Below, piece by piece: positions 9,136-17,375 of a stretch of 64,000 nt of DNA. The number at the start of each line of letters is the position of its first letter. Position 1 is the first letter of the stretch. The stretch comes from an uncultured Sterolibacterium sp. GTDB lineage: Bacteria > Pseudomonadota > Gammaproteobacteria > Burkholderiales > Rhodocyclaceae. The stretch covers positions 1-64,000 of the forward strand of contig CAILCO010000041.1 of the NCBI GenBank assembly GCA_903832735.1, given 5' to 3'. Made by a program: the position numbers and the translations under genes. The notes below the pieces were generated by a model. That model did no database searches. It was not told the DNA's origin and was given only the letters and a program-made list of their open reading frames with translations.

Positions 9136-9160
9136 GGGAGGCAGCACCTGGCCGCCTCCC
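9136..9160 (-). other. Hairpin between small ORF and Nramp-like gene
   Basis: GGGAGGC (9136-9142) pairs with GCCTCCC (9154-9160) around an 11-nt loop. It sits in the 61-bp gap between the small ORF stop and the transporter ATG, so it could affect translation or mRNA stability. Confidence 0.4.
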
Positions 9161-9169
9161 GGTCCGTCT

Positions 9170-9367
9170 TTAGAACCACTGTCCCCGGGGGGAGGAGCCG
9201 CCGGAGACCAGCAGGCCGTAGATGCCGCTGCCGCCCCGGGTGCCTTGCTGTTGGCCGATGGCCGCAAGCTTAGCGGTACCTCGTGCCGTGGACAGCCAAC
9301 CGGAAGCCGGGACGTTGCGGCCGGTGGAAACGGCTGCTGCTTTGTTCACAGCGAAATTGAAGATCAT
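9170..9367 (-). CDS. Small Gly/Ser-rich ORF upstream of the Nramp-like gene
   Basis: A 65-aa frame beginning MIFNFAVNKAAAVSTGRN with GAGG 7 bp before the ATG at 9367 and a Gly-rich end (GTRGGSGIYGLLVSGGSSPR). It could be a leader peptide or a small protein co-transcribed with the transporter. No family is recognised and no membrane segment is present. Confidence 0.4.
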   Translation of the reverse strand: MIFNFAVNKAAAVSTGRNVPASGWLSTARGTAKLAAIGQQQGTRGGSGIYGLLVSGGSSPRGQWF

Positions 9368-9790
9368 GATGACACCTCGCATGTATGCGTCCGCCACTTA
9401 GGGCAAACAGGCATTGCGTTGATCGAAATGCCGTGCCGCCGCCTGACCGAAATCAGGCAACATAGCCAATATCGCTAAGCAGCAAGGCTGCTACGACATC
9501 GGAAAGACACGACGGATTACAAACGACCGTGAGGAGGTGGCTAGGAGCAACCCGCTTGCTGCGGGTTAAGAAGATTTGCTGCTGGCGCACCGTCCCGCTG
9601 TAGCAGCGGAACGGCGGCGGGAGTCTAAGACAGTGCCTGGGGTTTCGCTGAATCAGCTGACGCGGTTTGAGCTACTAGGGCAACAGTCCAAGATGCCTCC
9701 CTGGAAACGAAGAGGGGCGCATTGTTAAACTTTTCACCAGCAGAGTCAACATCTTCATCGGCCTTCAAGCCTTTCGATAGGCCTCGTGGA
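9368..9790. other. Structured 420-bp intergenic region, candidate regulatory RNA
   Basis: This region lies between the Nramp operon (leftward) and the TonB receptor (rightward). It contains several perfect hairpins: AACCCGC-ttgct-GCGGGTT near 9549-9567, CCGCTG-tag-CAGCGG near 9595-9609, and GCCTGA-ccgaaa-TCAGGC near 9441-9458. The PhoB-type promoter for the receptor starts at its right edge, so most of it would be in the leader of the leftward transcript. I looked for cobalamin and yybP-ykoY riboswitch cores and found neither. Confidence 0.4.
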
Positions 9791-9791
9791 G

Positions 9792-9836
9792 ATATCATAT
9801 TTCGGTAACGGCGCTGTAATACGGCGACTGTCTAAT
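9792..9836 (+). promoter_or_regulatory. PhoB-type promoter of the TonB receptor operon
   Basis: Half-sites CGGTAAC (9803-9809) and CTGTAAT (9814-9820) are spaced 11 bp, with a weaker third, ATATCAT, at 9792-9798. Ten bases later comes TCTAAT (9831-9836), a -10 in the same position as at pstS. The hexamer overlaps the upstream ATG at 9835, which supports the later start at 9874. Confidence 0.65.
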
Positions 9837-9873
9837 GGCGACTTTTCCGCTTGTCCAACCATTAGGGGTTTCC

Positions 9874-12135
9874 ATGTCCGTGCCAACTCTCAAGCCGCAT
9901 CGCGCTCGCCAGGCAGCCATTGCCACCCTCTTCGCCGTGTCGGCGATCGCCCTCGCGGTATCCCAGGCCTATGCCGCGGATGCCACAGACTTGGGCTCGG
10001 TGGGCACCTCGGGCGGCAGTGCCGGCGCGGTTCCCGCGGCAGCAAAGAACGCGCTTTCGCAAAGTTCCCTGGATGCGCGTTCGGCGCAGTCGGAGATCAG
10101 CGACGAGTTCATCCGCAATTTCACTTCGCCGGTCGCGGACTACAGCCAGATTCTGCAGATGGCGCCGGGCATGTTCAGCTACAGCCCGAACGGCCCCGGC
10201 CTCGGCGACACCAAGACCTCGATGCGCGGCCTTACGGACAGCAATGCGGTGATCTCCTTCGACGGCATCCCGTTCAACGACACCAACGGCGTCAGCCATC
10301 ACTCCTGGGTGTTTTTCCCCAGCCAGTTCGTCGGCGGCGCGGTGATCGACCGCAGCCCCGGTTCTGCCGCGACGATAGGCCAGGCGACTTTCGCCGGCTC
10401 GATCAACCTGCTCTCGCGCAATCTGGAGCCGGCCAAGCGGACCAGCGTCGAAGGCTCGTACGGCACCTGGAACACCTCGCTCGTCGGCATCGAACACGAG
10501 ACCGGCCAGTTCGGCGCGGACGGCGCTTCGAACCTCTTGTTCAACGTCCATGAGATGAAGTCGGACGGTTACGAAACCTTCAACAAGCAGAAGCGCGACG
10601 CCTTGTCGCTCAAGTATCAGTACGCCGTCTCGGCCGACACGGCGGTGACCGCCTTCGCTTCCTATCTCAACCTGAAGTCCAACACGCCGGCGGTCAAGGG
10701 GGTTTCGCGCGCCAACGTCAATCTGGGCAACTATGACTTACTGCTCAGCGGCGTCCCGAACACGCCCGCCTATTACGGCTACAACTTCTACGACGTCTCG
10801 ACCGACTTCAACTACCTCGGCGTCAGCTCCAATCTCGGCAACGGCTGGAAGCTGGAAGACAAGGTTTATGTCTATCGCTACTGGAACAAGCAGAATTACA
10901 ACAATTTCAAGTATGACGCGACCGGCCTGGTGCCGACCTCCCTGACCACCACCAGCGCCGTCGACAAGCTTAATTCCTACGTCACCAAGGGCAACCTGCT
11001 GCGCCTGTCACAGGAGTCTTCCCTGGGAACCTTTCGCACCGGACTGTGGTATGACGTGGCTGACAGCTACCGCTATCAGGTGAAATCCGATCCGCGAACC
11101 TGGATCGATACGCCATTGCCCAACTTCAGCGAGACCTACCGCACGACCACGATACAGCCCTATGTCGAATACGAATTCAAGGTCGCCAAGGATCTGAAAG
11201 TCACGCCCGGCGTCAAGTACGCTTCCTACAAGCAGGCCTTCAACCACTTGCAGGACTGCGCCACTATCGGCGGACTGGGCGCCACGGTGAACGCCGCCAC
11301 TTGCGCCATTACTTTGCCCGGCACCGGTCTTGGCCAGCCGAGCGTCTCCAATTCCGTCAGTTACAGCGACGTGCTGCCGTCACTGGACGTGCATTACCAG
11401 ATGCAGCCGAACTGGTCCGTTTACGGCCAATATGCCATCGGCGACCAGATTCCCGATACCGGGGTGTTCGACGTGAAGAACGCCCAGATCCTGAGCAAGC
11501 CGAAGCCGACGAAATCGACCACCTTCCAGTTCGGCTCGGTGTGGAAGTCCGACAAGTACACCCTGGATGCGGACATCTACCACAGCAAGCTGGACAATGC
11601 CTATACGGTCAGCGTCGATCCCGTCACCCTGCTGAATTTCTACCCGCTGATCGGCAATCAGATCATCCAGGGCATCGAAGCGGAGAGCAATATCCTCTTG
11701 GGCAGCGGCTTCAGCCTGTATCTCAACGGCACCTTCGGCAGCGCCAAGTACGACACCGGCAAATGGATCTCCGGCGCTCCCGCCGATACCGAAACGCTGG
11801 GCCTCAACTACCAGGCCTCCGGCTGGAACACCGGCCTGTTCGCCAAGCGCGTCGGCAAGATGTACAACGACAATGCCAGCGTACATGAGGCCTTCACGAT
11901 CGACCCGGTGGTGATGACCAACCTGTTCGTCAACTACACGCTGAAGACGCCGTCGAGTTTCACCAAGCAGGCCAAGATCCAGTTGGCCATCAACAATCTT
12001 TTCGATCGCCACAACGTCGTCGGCGTCGCCGGTGCGGGGACGGCTGCGAGCACGAGCGCGGCGCCTTCGCCGGCCGATTTGCTCACCGTGTTGCCGGCGC
12101 GCAGCGTATCCGCCACCGTGACGCTGGATTTCTGA
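9874..12135 (+). CDS. TonB-dependent outer-membrane receptor
   Basis: A 753-aa receptor. A signal peptide (about residues 1-34, ending SQAYAAD) is followed by a plug domain (DYSQILQMAPGMFSY, then TKTSMRGLTDSNAVISFDGI) and a 22-strand-type barrel ending SVSATVTLDF. It would import a ligand across the outer membrane using TonB energy. The ligand is not evident from sequence. Its promoter and its operon with exbB-exbD-tonB and a secreted phosphatase suggest an organic phosphate or phosphate-bearing compound. A terminator-like hairpin separates it from exbB, allowing higher receptor expression. Confidence 0.9.
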   Translation: MSVPTLKPHRARQAAIATLFAVSAIALAVSQAYAADATDLGSVGTSGGSAGAVPAAAKNALSQSSLDARSAQSEISDEFIRNFTSPVADYSQILQMAPGMFSYSPNGPGLGDTKTSMRGLTDSNAVISFDGIPFNDTNGVSHHSWVFFPSQFVGGAVIDRSPGSAATIGQATFAGSINLLSRNLEPAKRTSVEGSYGTWNTSLVGIEHETGQFGADGASNLLFNVHEMKSDGYETFNKQKRDALSLKYQYAVSADTAVTAFASYLNLKSNTPAVKGVSRANVNLGNYDLLLSGVPNTPAYYGYNFYDVSTDFNYLGVSSNLGNGWKLEDKVYVYRYWNKQNYNNFKYDATGLVPTSLTTTSAVDKLNSYVTKGNLLRLSQESSLGTFRTGLWYDVADSYRYQVKSDPRTWIDTPLPNFSETYRTTTIQPYVEYEFKVAKDLKVTPGVKYASYKQAFNHLQDCATIGGLGATVNAATCAITLPGTGLGQPSVSNSVSYSDVLPSLDVHYQMQPNWSVYGQYAIGDQIPDTGVFDVKNAQILSKPKPTKSTTFQFGSVWKSDKYTLDADIYHSKLDNAYTVSVDPVTLLNFYPLIGNQIIQGIEAESNILLGSGFSLYLNGTFGSAKYDTGKWISGAPADTETLGLNYQASGWNTGLFAKRVGKMYNDNASVHEAFTIDPVVMTNLFVNYTLKTPSSFTKQAKIQLAINNLFDRHNVVGVAGAGTAASTSAAPSPADLLTVLPARSVSATVTLDF

Positions 12136-12153
12136 TTCCTTAGTCCGACTTAT

Positions 12154-12181
12154 CGGGGGTGTTCGCACCCCCGCTTTTTTT
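12154..12181 (+). terminator. Intrinsic terminator/attenuator between receptor and exbB
   Basis: Perfect stem CGGGGGTG / CACCCCCG with a TTCG tetraloop, followed by C and seven T. The exbB ATG is only 10 bp further on with no room for another promoter, so partial read-through is expected. Confidence 0.85.
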
Positions 12182-12191
12182 GCGAGAGACC

Positions 12192-12863
12192 ATGAATATT
12201 CCCCGCTTGCTCGAACTTGCCAACGACTCCGGCGGCACGCTCTACCTGATGCTGCTCCTGCTTCTGGTCGCGCTGACCGTGATCATCGAACGCAGCCGCT
12301 TCCTCTCCAACATGCAGGAAGGCGGTGCCCGGCTGATCGCGTTGCTGAAGCAGGAAGGCGGGCAGATAGCCGACCTGGCGTTGCCCGGCAAACTCGCGCA
12401 ACTGCCGCATGCCCGGCTCTTCGCCATCGTCCAGACCGAGCCGGCCGGCGTCGACCGCAACAGCCTGGACGGCCATCTGGAAGAAGCGGTGATGCATGAA
12501 GTGCCCAGCCTGGATCGTTCGCTCTGGATGCTCGACACGGTGATCACCCTGGCGCCGTTGCTCGGTCTGTTCGGCACCATCGTCGGCATGTTCAACGCCT
12601 TTCATGCGCTGGGCGATGTTCAGAACGGCGCCACGCAGATCACCGGCGGCATTGCCGAGGCTTTGATCGCCACGGCGTCCGGCCTGTTCATTGCGATGAT
12701 CGGACTGGTCTTCTTCAATGCCCTGCATACCCGCGTCCGGCTGATCGTGCACCAACTCGAAACGCTCAAGGTCATGCTGGTCAACCGCCATCACCGGCTG
12801 GGATCGCCGCCAACATCGAGCCGCGTGCCGGTCGAACTGATCCGTACCCAGGCGAGGGCCTGA
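12192..12863 (+). CDS. exbB: ExbB/TolQ/MotA-type proton channel
   Basis: A 223-aa inner-membrane protein with three hydrophobic segments: about residues 16-34 (LYLMLLLLLVALTVIIE), 115-140 (LDTVITLAPLLGLFGTIVGM) and 155-180 (ALIATASGLFIAMIGLVFF). The TM2/TM3 sequence is typical of ExbB. It would form the pentameric proton channel with ExbD that energises TonB. The ATG at 12192 follows GCGAGAG. It overlaps nothing and is separated from exbD by 1 bp. Confidence 0.9.
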   Translation: MNIPRLLELANDSGGTLYLMLLLLLVALTVIIERSRFLSNMQEGGARLIALLKQEGGQIADLALPGKLAQLPHARLFAIVQTEPAGVDRNSLDGHLEEAVMHEVPSLDRSLWMLDTVITLAPLLGLFGTIVGMFNAFHALGDVQNGATQITGGIAEALIATASGLFIAMIGLVFFNALHTRVRLIVHQLETLKVMLVNRHHRLGSPPTSSRVPVELIRTQARA

Positions 12864-12864
12864 G

Positions 12865-13263
12865 ATGCGCTATCTGGAAACGCGCAAGGCCAGGATCGAG
12901 ATCATTCCGATGATCGACATCATGCTCTTCCTGCTGGTCTTCTTCGCCATGCTGACCCTGCGCATGATCCCGACTTCCGGCCATGTCACCAAACTGCCGA
13001 CCAGTTCCAGCGCGGCGACCATTCCGCCGCCGAAACTGCTGGTCGAAATCAGCGCCGATGGCAGCCTGCTGGTCGAGAACCGCTCGCTGACCCCGGCGCA
13101 ACTCACCGAATTGCTGAAGAGCCGCGGCAGCAGCAAGACCGCCGTGACCATCGCCGGCAACCAGACCGCGACCTTGCAGCAGGTGATGAGCGTGATCGAT
13201 GCGATCAAGGCCGGCGGCGCGACCGAAATCGGCCTGGCCACGCGCATCAAGGCCGGCAGCTAG
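12865..13263 (+). CDS. exbD: ExbD/TolR-type protein
   Basis: A 132-aa protein with one N-terminal membrane segment containing the conserved Asp (EIIPMIDIMLFLLVFFAMLT) and a periplasmic domain. The Asp in MIDIML is the proton-carrying residue of ExbD. It starts 1 bp after the exbB stop codon, so translation is probably coupled. It belongs to the dedicated TonB complex of this operon. Confidence 0.9.
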   Translation: MRYLETRKARIEIIPMIDIMLFLLVFFAMLTLRMIPTSGHVTKLPTSSSAATIPPPKLLVEISADGSLLVENRSLTPAQLTELLKSRGSSKTAVTIAGNQTATLQQVMSVIDAIKAGGATEIGLATRIKAGS

Positions 13264-13269
13264 TACGGC

Positions 13270-13947
13270 ATGTCATTTTCAGACCCAGCCAGGCAGCTGC
13301 AGGCCATAGTCCTGGCGCTGCTCCTCGAGGCCGTGCTGCTCGGCGCCGCCGGCGTCGTGCTGGCCGGCGCCTTGCAGGCCAAGCCGGCGATCGCCGAGCC
13401 GGTGACGATCACCTTGCTCAGCGACGAATCGTCGTCACCCCCGCCGCCGCCCCCGCCGTCACCTCCACCCCCGCCGCCCAAGCCCAAGCCCAAGCCGCCG
13501 GAGCCCAGGCCCAAGCAGCAGTTGCTACCTCAGCTGCCGCCTCCGCCGACGCCGCTAGCGCCGCTGCCAATTCCGCTTCCCCAGGTGGCGGCGCCGACCG
13601 CCTTTAGCGAACCGGTCAAGCCGCCGCTGCCGCCGCCGCCCGCTCCTGCGGTGACCAGCCGGCCGGACCAGAGTCTCGAATATGCCGCCAAGGTGCGTGC
13701 GGCCGTTCAGGCGGCGGTGTTCTATCCGACGGCCGCGGCCGCGCTGCGCTTTTCCGGACGGGTGCGGCTGGAGTTTCATCTTCGGGACGGTGTCCCGGGC
13801 GAAGCGCAGGTGCTGGTCGCTAGCGGCATAGGCTTCATCGACGGCGCCGCCTTGCAGGCAGTGCGCAGTGCCCGTTATCCTGAACCGCCAGCGGAGATGC
13901 GCGGAGCCGACCGGGTATATCAGGTGTGGGTCGAATTCAACCGTTGA
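13270..13947 (+). CDS. tonB: TonB energy-transducing protein
   Basis: A 225-aa TonB. An N-terminal membrane anchor (about residues 10-34) is followed by a very proline-rich periplasmic spacer (SSPPPPPPPSPPPPPP, then KPKPKPPEPRPK) and a C-terminal domain from about residue 140 ending VYQVWVEFNR. The spacer would span the periplasm to reach the receptor's TonB box. The 3' end of this gene recurs as a remnant at 3824-3946 before the paralogous phosphatase. The next gene begins 11 bp after its stop. Confidence 0.9.
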   Translation: MSFSDPARQLQAIVLALLLEAVLLGAAGVVLAGALQAKPAIAEPVTITLLSDESSSPPPPPPPSPPPPPPKPKPKPPEPRPKQQLLPQLPPPPTPLAPLPIPLPQVAAPTAFSEPVKPPLPPPPAPAVTSRPDQSLEYAAKVRAAVQAAVFYPTAAAALRFSGRVRLEFHLRDGVPGEAQVLVASGIGFIDGAALQAVRSARYPEPPAEMRGADRVYQVWVEFNR

Positions 13948-13958
13948 AAGGGGCGATC

Positions 13959-15368
13959 TTGGCGCATCCGAGCCATGTAGTTGCGGTATGCGCTGTATGC
14001 GCTTGTCTGACCTTGCTGATGCAGCCGCTGCACGCCGTTGGTGCTGCCGAGGCGGAGGTCAAAGCGGCATGGGTAGTGCTCGGCGAGGATGGAGCAGCGG
14101 TCGCAAGAATCGTCAGCGCGGATGGCAACTGTCCGAACATCCTGATCGACGGCAAGTCGTATCCGATGAGCCTGCGCGCCAGGGCCGAAACGATCGCGTT
14201 GCGGCCGACGGCGAGCAGCATCGCAGATTCCAAGCCCTCGTCCTTCCCTTTCAGCACCTGCGAATATCCGCTGCCCGGCAACGCCACGCGCGCCTCGGTC
14301 GGATCGCACAACTTGCCCGTGCCCAAGACCAGTCCGCAGCGCATCGTGGTCATCGGCGACAGCGGCTGCCGGATGAAGAAGGCCGACAATGCCTGGCAGG
14401 ACTGTGCCGATCCGAATGCCTGGCCGTTCGCGCAGATCGCCCGCGTTGCCGCCAGCTTCAATCCGGATCTGGTGGTCCATGTCGGCGACTATCATTACCG
14501 GGAGAATCCCTGTCTTGCCGGTGGCTGCCAGGGCAGTCCCTGGGGTTACGGCTGGGATACCTGGGACGCCGATCTGTTCACCCCGGCGGCGCCGCTCTTC
14601 GCCGCCGCGCCCTGGATCGTGGCGCGCGGCAACCACGAGGAATGCGCCCGCGCCGGCCAGGGCTGGTTCCGCTTCCTCGATCCGCGTCCCTACGCTGCCG
14701 GCCGCTCGTGCAACGATCCGGCCCGGGACGGGGAGGGCAACAGTTCCGAACCCTACGCGGTGCCCCTTGGCGCCGACGCCCAGATCATCGTCTTCGATTC
14801 CGCGAAAGTCAGCGGTTCGCCGCTGGATCCGGCAAGCGCCAAGGACGCGCCGATGCTTGCAAGGTTCCAGGCGCAGTTCCGGCGGGTCGCCGAACTCGCC
14901 GCAAAGCCGGGAACCCTGAGTCTGTTCACCAACCATCATCCCATCCTGGGCCTGACGCCCAAGGCCGCCAACTCAGTAATCGGCGGCAACCGGGCGCTGC
15001 TCTCGGCGATGCAGGCGGACTATGGCACGGCCTACTATCCGCCCGGCATCCAGGTTGCGCTGCACGGCCACACCCACCTGTTCGAGGCAATCAACTTCGC
15101 CTCGGATCATCCGGCCACTTTCCTCTCCGGCAATTCGGGCGACAATGTCGATCAGAGCCTGCCCGATCCCCTGCCCGCGGATAGCTCACCGGCCGCAGGC
15201 GTTGTCATAGACCAGATCACCCAGAGCAATACGTTCGGCTTCCTGGTCCTCGATCGCCTGCAGGAAGGCTGGGCCTTCAAGGCCTACCGGCGCGACGGTA
15301 CGCTGATGACGACTTGCCTGCTGAACAAGAGCAAGATCAATTGCAATCGGACGGGCTTGATCAAATAG
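13959..15368 (+). CDS. Secreted calcineurin-like metallophosphatase, copy 2
   Basis: A 469-aa exported phosphoesterase, last gene of the TonB operon. TTG at 13959 is chosen because AAAGGGG lies 6-7 bp upstream and a signal peptide follows (AHPSHVVAVCAVCACLTLL). An upstream in-frame ATG (13926) overlaps tonB. The metal-binding motifs are IGDSGC, HVGDYHY, RGNHE, NHHPILG and HGHTH. It is very similar to copy 1 (3957-5351). Linkage to a receptor suggests that it cleaves a phosphoester during or after import, with the ligand inferred rather than seen. Confidence 0.85.
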   Translation: MAHPSHVVAVCAVCACLTLLMQPLHAVGAAEAEVKAAWVVLGEDGAAVARIVSADGNCPNILIDGKSYPMSLRARAETIALRPTASSIADSKPSSFPFSTCEYPLPGNATRASVGSHNLPVPKTSPQRIVVIGDSGCRMKKADNAWQDCADPNAWPFAQIARVAASFNPDLVVHVGDYHYRENPCLAGGCQGSPWGYGWDTWDADLFTPAAPLFAAAPWIVARGNHEECARAGQGWFRFLDPRPYAAGRSCNDPARDGEGNSSEPYAVPLGADAQIIVFDSAKVSGSPLDPASAKDAPMLARFQAQFRRVAELAAKPGTLSLFTNHHPILGLTPKAANSVIGGNRALLSAMQADYGTAYYPPGIQVALHGHTHLFEAINFASDHPATFLSGNSGDNVDQSLPDPLPADSSPAAGVVIDQITQSNTFGFLVLDRLQEGWAFKAYRRDGTLMTTCLLNKSKINCNRTGLIK

Positions 15369-15389
15369 CTGGCTCGCCTACTTCGCCGC

Positions 15390-17228
15390 CTACTTCGTCA
15401 GTTGCCGGCGCTCGACGAACAGAGAACTGCCGGCGGTCTTTTTCGCCTGCTTCTTGGCGTAGCTGACGGCGACCGAGATCTCGTGGTGCGATGAAAACAG
15501 GTGCGCATCGACGCGCACGCAGCCGATCGACAGCGCCGGAAACGGATGGAAGGCCGGTTGCCCCCGTCTGTCCTCGCTGACCAGGCCGCCGCGCTCCAGA
15601 TCTTCGGCAGGCAGCAGGGCTTCCATTTGCTCGTCGAACTTGACCAGCATGCGCTCGCAACGGGCTTCCCAATCCTCGCTTTGCAAGAGCAGCATGAAAT
15701 CGTCGCCGCCGATGTGACCGACGAAATCGGACTGCAGGTCGACCAGGCCGGAGAGCAGCTTGCCCATCATCAGGATCACATCGTCGCCCTTGCGGTAGCC
15801 GTAGGCGTCGTTGAAGGGCTTGAAATGGTCGATGTCGCAATAGCAGGCAACGAAGCTGGCGCCGCGCGCCAGCAGTCGCTCCATGTGCTCGTTGATCGGC
15901 ACATTGCCGGGCAGCTGGGTCAGCGGGTTGGCGTAGCGGGCGGCGTGGATCTGCATGTCGGTGATCAGGGCCATCAGGTCCTGGCTGTTGCCGACGCCGA
16001 TATAACGGCCCTGCTCGGTGATGATAAAACCGTCGAAGATGTGATGCTTGGCGGAGCCGCTTAACAGGCGCCCGACTTCCTGTACCGACGTTTTATGGTC
16101 GACGATCAGCGGCGTGGCATCCATGAAATGCGTGCACGGCTTCTTGCCGAAAATCTCCCGCTGGAAAGGACGCGCAAAGCGATCGATCAGGCTATGGCGG
16201 TTGACCATGCCCAGGGGCATGCCATCCTTGACCACGGGCAGCACCTGCAGCTCCGGATTCTGCTCGAAATGGGCATAGACCTTGTCGTTCTCCATGCTTG
16301 GCGCCAGCGGCGTGATCTGGCGCAATAGCTTGCGGATGACCGTCGCCTGCGAGCGTTCGTGCGGGAAGATGATGACGCTGCTCTCCTCGATCAGGGCGCG
16401 TATGCCGTCGCCCAGGCTGCATCCGGGATCGGCCTCGGGGCGGCAGATACGGTAGCCCTGGCCGAGTTCTATCCCCAGGTCGCGCACCGTGGCGAATTCG
16501 GCATCGGTTTCTATGCCTTCGGCGATGATCCGGGAATTGCAGGTCTCGGCGATGTCATGCATGGCGCGCACCAGCTGGAACTTCAGCGCATCCTTCTCGA
16601 TGCCGCTGATGAAGTGGCGGTCGATCTTGACGAATTCCGGCCTGAGCTCGGACCACATGCGCAGGTTGGAGAAGCCCTCTCCGAGATCGTCGATGGCGAT
16701 CTGGTAGCCCTGGCTACGGTAGGCCTTGAGGGTGTCGCGCAGCGCCGAGAAGTCGCTGATGTGCTGGTTTTCGGTCAGCTCGATGACGATCCGGCTGGTC
16801 TTCAGGCCGAGACTGCCGAGCAGGGTCGCGGTCTCGCCGTTCATGAAGGTAGGGTCGCGCAGACAGCTTGGGCTGACGTTGATGAAGAGCTTTTCCGGAA
16901 CGTTCAGGGCCGCGAAGCCGCTCAGCACGACGCGCCGGCATAACCGCTCGAACTCCATGGTCAGGCCGGCGTGACTCGCCAGGCCGAATAGCGCCAGGGG
17001 AGAGTGCAGGGGCGTGCCGGCCGGCCCGCGGATCAGCCCCTCGTAGCCGAGATAGCGCCGCGCCTTGAAGTCGAGGATCGGCTGAAATACCGCGCTCAAG
17101 CCGGGGCCCTGCAGCAGTTCGTGGAAGCGGCGCAGATTGGCCTCGCTGAGCCAGTCCGGCGCATCGTTGTCGATGACCATTTTCAGGGGAGTGTTCGCTA
17201 GCCTTAGGTGTACAGCTGAAGTGGACAT
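15390..17228 (-). CDS. EAL-CBS-CBS-GGDEF c-di-GMP protein with intact EAL domain
   Basis: A 612-aa cytosolic protein. The EAL domain (about residues 30-260) shows YEGLIRGP, NVSPSCL, ELTENQ and IDDLGEGFSNL, so phosphodiesterase residues look intact. A pair of CBS domains follows (about 280-410), then a GGDEF domain whose motif reads GGDDF, with IAYCDIDHFKPFND-type flanking sequence. It has the same architecture as the protein at 29767-31599. ATG at 17228 is chosen; a TTG at 17246 is possible. A PhoB-type promoter lies directly upstream, so c-di-GMP turnover may respond to phosphate. Confidence 0.85.
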   Translation of the reverse strand: MSTSAVHLRLANTPLKMVIDNDAPDWLSEANLRRFHELLQGPGLSAVFQPILDFKARRYLGYEGLIRGPAGTPLHSPLALFGLASHAGLTMEFERLCRRVVLSGFAALNVPEKLFINVSPSCLRDPTFMNGETATLLGSLGLKTSRIVIELTENQHISDFSALRDTLKAYRSQGYQIAIDDLGEGFSNLRMWSELRPEFVKIDRHFISGIEKDALKFQLVRAMHDIAETCNSRIIAEGIETDAEFATVRDLGIELGQGYRICRPEADPGCSLGDGIRALIEESSVIIFPHERSQATVIRKLLRQITPLAPSMENDKVYAHFEQNPELQVLPVVKDGMPLGMVNRHSLIDRFARPFQREIFGKKPCTHFMDATPLIVDHKTSVQEVGRLLSGSAKHHIFDGFIITEQGRYIGVGNSQDLMALITDMQIHAARYANPLTQLPGNVPINEHMERLLARGASFVACYCDIDHFKPFNDAYGYRKGDDVILMMGKLLSGLVDLQSDFVGHIGGDDFMLLLQSEDWEARCERMLVKFDEQMEALLPAEDLERGGLVSEDRRGQPAFHPFPALSIGCVRVDAHLFSSHHEISVAVSYAKKQAKKTAGSSLFVERRQLTK

Positions 17229-17259
17229 GATGACGAGCCGGGACAATTGCAGAGCGTAG

Positions 17260-17293
17260 AATCTAAGCGTCCTGTGTTACACAGGCATGACCG
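17260..17293 (-). promoter_or_regulatory. PhoB-type promoter of the EAL-CBS-GGDEF gene
   Basis: On the minus strand CGGTCATGCCTGTGTAAC (17293-17276) has two half-sites 11 bp apart, followed after 10 bp by TAGATT (17265-17260). The predicted start of transcription is near 17253. The box includes a perfect palindrome, CCTGTGTTACACAGG (17271-17285), so another regulator could also bind. Confidence 0.55.
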
Positions 17294-17375
17294 CGACTAA
17301 AACTGATGCCATATTTATTCGCTGTGAGGTCTTCAAGTTGACGATGTGCAAGTTCACCGTAGGTGCTCATAGGAC

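Noticed and set aside
9481-9720. Cobalamin or manganese (yybP-ykoY) riboswitch upstream of the TonB receptor or Nramp gene
   Set aside because: The conserved B12-box and the paired GGGGAGUA/loop elements are not found. Only generic hairpins support an RNA here, so it is listed as unassigned.
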